This document shows positions 18,179-22,792 of a DNA stretch of 22,792 bases, piece by piece (position 1 is the first letter of the stretch; each line of letters begins with the position of its first letter). This DNA comes from Chara braunii (lineage: Eukaryota > Streptophyta > Charophyceae > Charales > Characeae). The translations under genes and the position numbers were made by a program. The stretch spans positions 1,050,688 through 1,073,479 of the forward strand of contig BFEA01000408.1 of NCBI GenBank assembly GCA_003427395.1, read 5' to 3'. The notes under the pieces are model-generated. The model saw nothing but the letters and a program-made list of their open reading frames with translations. It did not search any database and had not been told where the DNA came from.

Positions 18179-18262
18179 TTTTTTTTTTTTTTTTTGGAAA
18201 AAAAACTCCTGGGGCGGTATCACCTAGGCTGATAAGAGCAGACCCCTGTGATAAGAGCAGAC
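18179..18262 (-). mobile_element. Retroposon tail B (minus), interrupted by tail A
   Basis: On the minus strand GTCTGCTCTTATCA occurs twice (18255-18242 and 18238-18225), followed by CCGCCCCAGGAG and a 17-nt poly(A) (T run 18179-18195). The repeated 14-mer is the same as in the second hairpin loop region of LINE-1 (12136-12149). Confidence 0.6.
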
Positions 18263-18272
18263 CCCAAAGAGT

Positions 18273-18273
<1 letters not shown>

Positions 18274-18306
<33 letters not shown>

Positions 18307-18428
18307 CCTTTTTGACAGCCCTCTATCCCAGCGGTGGTACGAGAACCGCCAGGATTCAGGGTTTGTCTGTAGGGCTGCTCCATCTATTGGTGGGGAGCAG
18401 CACCTGCTGGAAACCGGGTCCAGCGTCC
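18274..18428 (-). mobile_element. Retroposon tail A (minus) with poly(A)30
   Basis: Reads GGACGCTGGA, loop CCCGGTT, TCCAGCAGGTGCTGCTCCCC (hairpin 18406-18424), CACCAATAGATGGAG and then a part not shared with LINE-1. That part includes GCGGT/ACCGC around TCTCGTACC and a CAGCCCT/AGGGCTG stem, and ends in 30 A (18274-18303 as T). This is a second 3'-end subtype, also found at 18800-18908. Confidence 0.7.
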
Positions 18429-18799
18429 TATTGATACATCTTGTGGCTCAGCAGTTGTTGGTCATTGTTTCCTCGGGCTGTGGTTGTTTATCTTGCTGGT
18501 CGGGGACTCCATTGTCCGATGCAGCTACTGGTAACACCCCTCCCATCTTGGAGCACCCCTTATCTTCCAACCCAGCCCTGTCCGGCAGCCCCCCTTTTGA
18601 TTGTTTCCTTGTCTGTCTTTTTAACCCCTTCCAACCCTCTACCCAATCCTTTCCCCTGCATCACATGCTTAACATATTGTCTATCCTTGGAGACTAAAAG
18701 ATCAGAAGATCTGCAAGGACTGCCAGGCAATGAGTAGCGATGCAATTCAATGTAGTGCGATATAACTCGAATCGTTGAGAGAGGATTATGTCCATTTAT
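18429..18799. other. Unassigned, pyrimidine-rich stretch
   Basis: C/T-rich sequence without recognisable gene or repeat. Confidence 0.35.
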
Positions 18800-18908
18800 C
18801 TAACTTTTTAAACTTTTTAAACCCTATACCCTCTCCACTCTCGTGGTACGAGAACCACCAGGATTTAGGGTTTGTCTGTCGGGCTGCCCCATCTATTGGC
18901 GGGGAGCG
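18800..18908 (-). mobile_element. Retroposon tail C, second copy of the tail-A subtype
   Basis: On the minus strand the box GCTCCCCGCCAATAGATGG leads into AGACAAACCCTAAATCCTGG and GGTTCTCGTACCAC, collinear with tail A. The upstream hairpin is missing and there is no clean poly(A), only TTTAAAAAGTTTAAAAAG. Confidence 0.6.
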
Positions 18909-19147
18909 GTGTCGAGCGCATCGGCTCCTGCCTTTTTGCAAAGTGCGGGAGCCCTCCCAGCCATGTCACGCACGAGTAAAACAAAACAGAAATCAGAGAC
19001 AACTTGAAAATGACGCAAAGTATTCTGCGAACCTCCGAGACAGACACGGTTGCGTCGCTCCTTCGCGGCTCTAGCCAGGTGCGCCAGCTATATATCCCGC
19101 GGTCCCCTACGACAGGATAGGTTCCTATGGGGGCATGAGCTTTCCTT

Positions 19148-19185
19148 CCCTAAGGGGCTGTCACCACCCTTAGGGGTGTACCCCT
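19148..19185. other. Two mutually exclusive hairpins
   Basis: CCCTAAGGG (19148-19156) pairs with CCCTTAGGG (19167-19175) over a 10-nt loop. AGGGGT (19172-19177) alternatively pairs with ACCCCT (19180-19185). The two stems share bases, so they cannot form together. Confidence 0.5.
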
Positions 19186-19276
19186 ACCGAGCTACTGACC
19201 CACATGCGAAAACTTTTAGATGCGATTGTAGAGGTGGGCCAACCGAGGGCGTTTTCTCGTTCGTTGTAGTATAGAT

Positions 19277-19382
19277 ACGCTTGGTTAACGTCGAGCGGAT
19301 CCGAACGTCATTCGTTCCTAGGGCGCTGATCTCCTAAGTACGAAGCAGACGCCGATCGACTAGGACTGTCTCAACCAAGCGT
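19277..19382. ncRNA. Candidate structured RNA of 106 nt
   Basis: A perfect 10-bp terminal stem (ACGCTTGGTT/AACCAAGCGT) closes the segment. Inside are a second 5-bp helix (GTCGA 19290-19294 with TCGAC 19356-19360), a hairpin GAACG/CGTTC with loop TCATT (19303-19317), and a weaker GCGCTG/CAGACGC arm (about 19323-19352). Length and layout recall 5S rRNA or another small structured RNA, but the conserved 5S sequences are absent. Strand and function are unknown; chance is possible. Confidence 0.3.
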
Positions 19383-20690
19383 GAAACCCACAATACCCTA
19401 GTCCCTTTAATATACCAGTCAAAAGAAAGTTATGGCAACCACGCATAATTACCTCGAAAAGAGTTGACTGTAGTCGACAAGACATATACCCAATCTGTAA
19501 TGATGGAAAATAAAATCCGAATCATCATTAGATACATCCAAAACACAAGATCAAAATAAAATCTGACCACCCCGGGTCAAACTCCGTAAAAGAATCATAC
19601 AATCACCAACAAGGAGTTGGCTTCCGACAATAACATAGACGCAGACGACAACGTAATCGGACTGCCTCGGTTATGACTTGATAAGACGTGTCGCCAAAGT
19701 CGTTCATTCCATCCTACCACTGACTTCAAATTATGCACACACACACCCATCTCCGCACATTCTCAATCTTTTTAGATAACAGGCTCCTTTGCAGATGACT
19801 CTTCATCATGAGCATTGCTTGAAGTGTTGCATGCCTTCCCTTCTAGGAAGTGGTCTGGGGCACTCCTCCTCCTCGTCCGAGCACAAGACTCGGATCTCCG
19901 AAGTCAGACCGTCTCCACTGGGTCGATAATAGACTCGACTTTTAAATCAACGAACCCCCGTCCCAGATGCTTCCTGAAAGTGAAAATTTTTTTACCGCAA
20001 GTAGGTTTTAGTTGTTCTCATTTCCTCTAACTTCGGGATAACTTTTGACGAAAATAAAATCGAATGAAATAGGGAATGAGAATCATTTGGACAGGTATAG
20101 GTAGATAAGGTCGTTCGGGATATAATAGGTAGATCTCAGGAAAAAGCTAAATCAATTTCACCTTATCTGCTTTACTTCAATTGGTTTTCTTTTACGACAC
20201 ACAATGACATTTTTTTTTTCAAAACTACAAGTCCCTTTGGCAAACAAACCTGTACAACACGCAAAGAAAACAAATTCAAAAGAAAATAGTACAATCCCGT
20301 ACACGAGTCAGACCTTTCCATTCACATGCATGACTCGCACAACTTTCCTCTACCTTTTCTTTTGAACATCCAAAACAAATAGGGTCAAGCTAAGTGTGGG
20401 TTCACACAGACGTGAAGGGAAGTCTGAGTCAATCAACTGTCTGACCTTAAGTGAAGTTTAATTCGACTCACTCAAGAAAGTCTAAGTAATATTTTCAATT
20501 AAAAGAAAATGATCGCCACAAAATACGAAAATATAAGGCTCACATGAAATACACGGCTCACAACTCCACAGGTTGTGGCCTTTCTCCTGAGCCACTGTCC
20601 GCGTCTTCCACCAAGTGTCTGAATAAGTAGAGGCTAGACCACAAAAAAAACTGAAGCAAGATAACCCTTCAGGAGGGTGTTCTCACAATC
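19383..20690. other. AT-rich unassigned region
   Basis: About 1.3 kb of AT-rich sequence with no long frame, no poly(A)-terminated element and no clear tandem repeat. I see nothing I can assign. Confidence 0.4.
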
Positions 20691-21330
20691 GAGTTTCCAC
20701 GTGGTCCCAATGTTCTAGAGAATCCCAATGCAGTCCCAATGACAGTTCCAACGACACCATGTCCCCAAGGATCTGTCCCAACAGAACGAATTCACACATT
20801 CTGATTTTTCTTTCTTCTTTGTCTAGACTCTAAAAGTCTGGTTACTCGCGTGAAACATAAATCTTGGGTTTATGAAAACACGCGAAGCGATCAGTTCGAA
20901 AAACAAGTGATGGAGTGTTTTTTTCTAGTGCCTTTCTTTTGATCACTTGGGATACACTCATTTCTCTCATTGAACATACATAATTTTGATTCATAGATTG
21001 CAATTGATTAGCATTCAAACTATTTTTCATTCCATCACACAGTTTTGATGTTCCAGACACACTTGAACACAAATTCTTCGCTGCAATCGTTTTGCGTGGG
21101 AGCCTCTATGGAAAAGTGTGATACGACCTGTGAAATTTCGTCCAGCAGACGCCCTTTTGAAACTAAAAGTTCCAACTCGCAAGCTACACCGCCTCTCACC
21201 ACGTCCCCTCTCAATAACCACACCAACACGTTCGTCTCGATCCCAAATCAGTCCCACCTGGTCCCAAAATGGGCCTAAGTGGTGATTGTCCCACGTTACC
21301 GCCAAAGCACCGTATGGTCCCAAACTCAAA
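20691..21330. repeat. Two clusters of the GTCCCAA motif
   Basis: TCCCAA/GTCCCA-type motifs recur at irregular 10-30-nt spacing in about 20702-20785 and again at 21240-21320. They look like remnants of a degenerate minisatellite. Open frames on the minus strand merely repeat W-D or G-P from this motif. Confidence 0.4.
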
Positions 21331-21712
21331 ATCGGCTTGCTTAGCATGCCGCAAAAGAAATAAAGGTGGCCCTGGTTGAAAACTGCATGTGTCGCGCGCC
21401 CAATGATCATCGTTGCGTGCATTCACTCTACACTTTCTTCATGTCGTCGGCCCACGCACCACTACCACACAGACCCAATCATGCACCTGTACCCATACAG
21501 GGTCATACTACCTTCGGATCATGAGAGAAAAATCCATCATCACCACACACATCAAAAATTAAATCCGGAATTGTCGCTCGCCGCGTCGTCGAAACCAGTA
21601 TCACGCCGTCGTACCAGAAAATTAACAGCAGTTCCCCATCGAAGTGTTGGTGCCGTGCCAAAAATTTGGCAGCGTAACCACACAAAAGAAATTGTCGTGT
21701 CGTGTCGCCGAA

Positions 21713-21836
21713 CGGACAGCACCTCCCCTTAGGGAGACCTTGATAGCGTCACACCGCCAGACTGAGTCCGACAGCACCTTCCCAAACGCACGTTAAAAAA
21801 AAAATCAGCGCGCGCGGCAAATCCGACAGCACCTTG
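21713..21836. repeat. ~54-bp-spaced GACAGCACCT repeats
   Basis: CGGACAGCACCT, CCGACAGCACCT and CCGACAGCACCT occur near 21714, 21769 and 21824 at nearly equal spacing, with little similarity between them otherwise. Confidence 0.5.
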
Positions 21837-21839
21837 CCT

Positions 21840-22430
21840 TCAAATTCGGAAGGTCTTGATGTCGCGGTAGCAGTCCAGCAGCACAACCCCACTCAAACGG
21901 GTGCCGGTTCTCGCACCATCCGGACCTGACGTAGCCTTACCGCCACCGCACCAGCACAACGGTGGGGAAGAGAGCCTCCCGCCCTTAGCCATGGCTGCCC
22001 TCCCTGCACTCCTCTAAACCTCCTACAGACCTCCAACATTCCCCTCTCCCACAGCACCGCCCCACATCAGGAACTAGCCATCATTCACTCAAGTGACTTG
22101 CCCAACAGCATTGCCACAAGTGTAAGGCTGCTGGTTGGAGAGCTGGCTTTTATAGCTAGTCGAAGGCATGTGGGCATCTGCTTTGCCCACAACCAGACAA
22201 AATTCGTCAGCGCTCCTGACCCTCCATCTAAATCAGCAGCCAGGAGCCCGATGCCTTGGTTTACCCCTAGGGTAACCAACTTCAACAACCCCCAGAAGTA
22301 CCTGCCCGTTTTCCCAGGCCAGGTGCTCCTGGAAATGGTTGTACTCAACCACTTATTGTTGCCTGCTCAAAACGAACAGGCGCAGTCCTATCAGCCACAA
22401 AACTTTCTGGGGATGCACCTGTCCTGCGGC
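21840..22430. other. Unassigned stretch
   Basis: Moderately GC-rich sequence with short frames on both strands (for example 22098-22616 plus). No domain is recognisable and no element ends are seen. Confidence 0.35.
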
Positions 22431-22431
22431 C

Positions 22432-22552
22432 GCGGCCACGTACGTCGCCGTTACTTTTTTCCTTCCTTTCTTCTTCTTTTTCTCCCCTCTTCTTCTTCTT
22501 TCTACTCCTTGCATCTACTCTGCCCCCGCGACCACGTATGTGGCCGTTACTT
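22432..22552. repeat. 96-bp-spaced repeat CCACGTAYGTSGCCGTTACTT
   Basis: Copies begin near 22432 and 22528, separated by a TTC-rich pyrimidine tract. The second copy holds CCACGTATGTGG, a small palindrome. Confidence 0.7.
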
Positions 22553-22728
22553 ACCTTTTCGTTTCTCTGAAAGGGGCAGCTCATTTTTTAAAACGACTTG
22601 CCGCCCTTTTCACTAAGTCATTTCACAGAGTCGAGCTATAGTCAAGCTCAAAGGGGTGTTCCCCCCGCCTGCCCGCTCCTGTATCTGGGCTAAAAAGGCA
22701 CCTGATACAAGCGCGCAGTTCATGACCT

Positions 22729-22730
<2 letters not shown>

Positions 22731-22792
<62 letters not shown>
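22731..22792. repeat. (TC)n microsatellite running off the window
   Basis: An uninterrupted TC dinucleotide run from about 22731 to the last base, so its full length is unknown. Confidence 0.97.

Noticed and set aside
19197-19209. CCCACAT as a plant snRNA upstream element
   Set aside because: Only a 7-base match, and the distance to the TATAGATA downstream fits neither the Pol II nor the Pol III spacing of plant snRNA genes.
19277-19382. Identification as 5S rRNA
   Set aside because: The conserved 5S internal promoter and loop sequences are missing on both strands; only the general layout is similar.
22098-22616. 172-codon plus-strand frame and its minus-strand shadow
   Set aside because: The second half runs through TTC-rich repeats and the first half shows no domain.

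Overview
The window looks like repeat-dense nuclear DNA of a eukaryote, most likely of the green lineage. Three things point there. A U6 snRNA-derived sequence carries the plant-type 5' region (GACATC-x-G-TAAAATTGG) rather than the animal one. Two LINEs end ORF2 with the CX2C...HX4C zinc knuckle typical of plant L1 elements. The 3' ends of LINEs and short retroposons share a 6-bp-stem, 7-nt-loop hairpin of the kind known from plant L1/SINE pairs. A charophyte, bryophyte or green alga is my guess; the species cannot be fixed from the sequence alone. No intact protein-coding gene was found.

Layout. 1-301: a large palindrome framed by CA/TG runs, then (GA)n. 302-990: nothing recognised. 990-1205: a + strand LINE 3' tail. 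1329-1506: a foldback U6 retropseudogene flanked by a 15-bp direct repeat. 1507-3110: a 5'-truncated minus-strand LINE (LINE-2). 3294-3661: an inverted-repeat element. About 4220-12207: a long, decayed but nearly complete LINE (LINE-1) with 5' tandem repeats, ORF1 (CCHC knuckle), ORF2 (APE endonuclease, reverse transcriptase, zinc knuckle), a duplicated 3' UTR, two hairpins and poly(A). 12700-14520: several families of minisatellite or satellite-like tandem repeats. 14588-16220: fragments of LINE/SINE 3' ends, a (TC)n tract and simple repeats. 16358-16706: one exon-like segment of nad7/NDUFS2 (complex I 49-kDa subunit) bracketed by an 83-bp direct repeat. 16830-17193: a terminal-inverted-repeat element. 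17204-17789: a polyadenylated retroposed 3' end. 18179-18908: three minus-strand retroposon tails, two of them nested. 19148-19382: hairpin-rich sequence including a 106-nt candidate structured RNA. 19383-22730: mostly AT-rich sequence with short repeats, ending in (TC)n.

Taken together the window is an accumulation of retrotransposons and their short partners. LINE-1 would supply endonuclease and reverse transcriptase; the short elements carry the same 3' hairpin and were probably mobilised by such an enzyme. The U6 foldback is best explained as another by-product of the same machinery. The most interesting items are the U6 foldback, the covarying 3' hairpin shared by several families, the exclusive use of TAA/TAG among in-frame stops of LINE-1 ORF2, and the nad7 exon with its flanking hairpin repeats.
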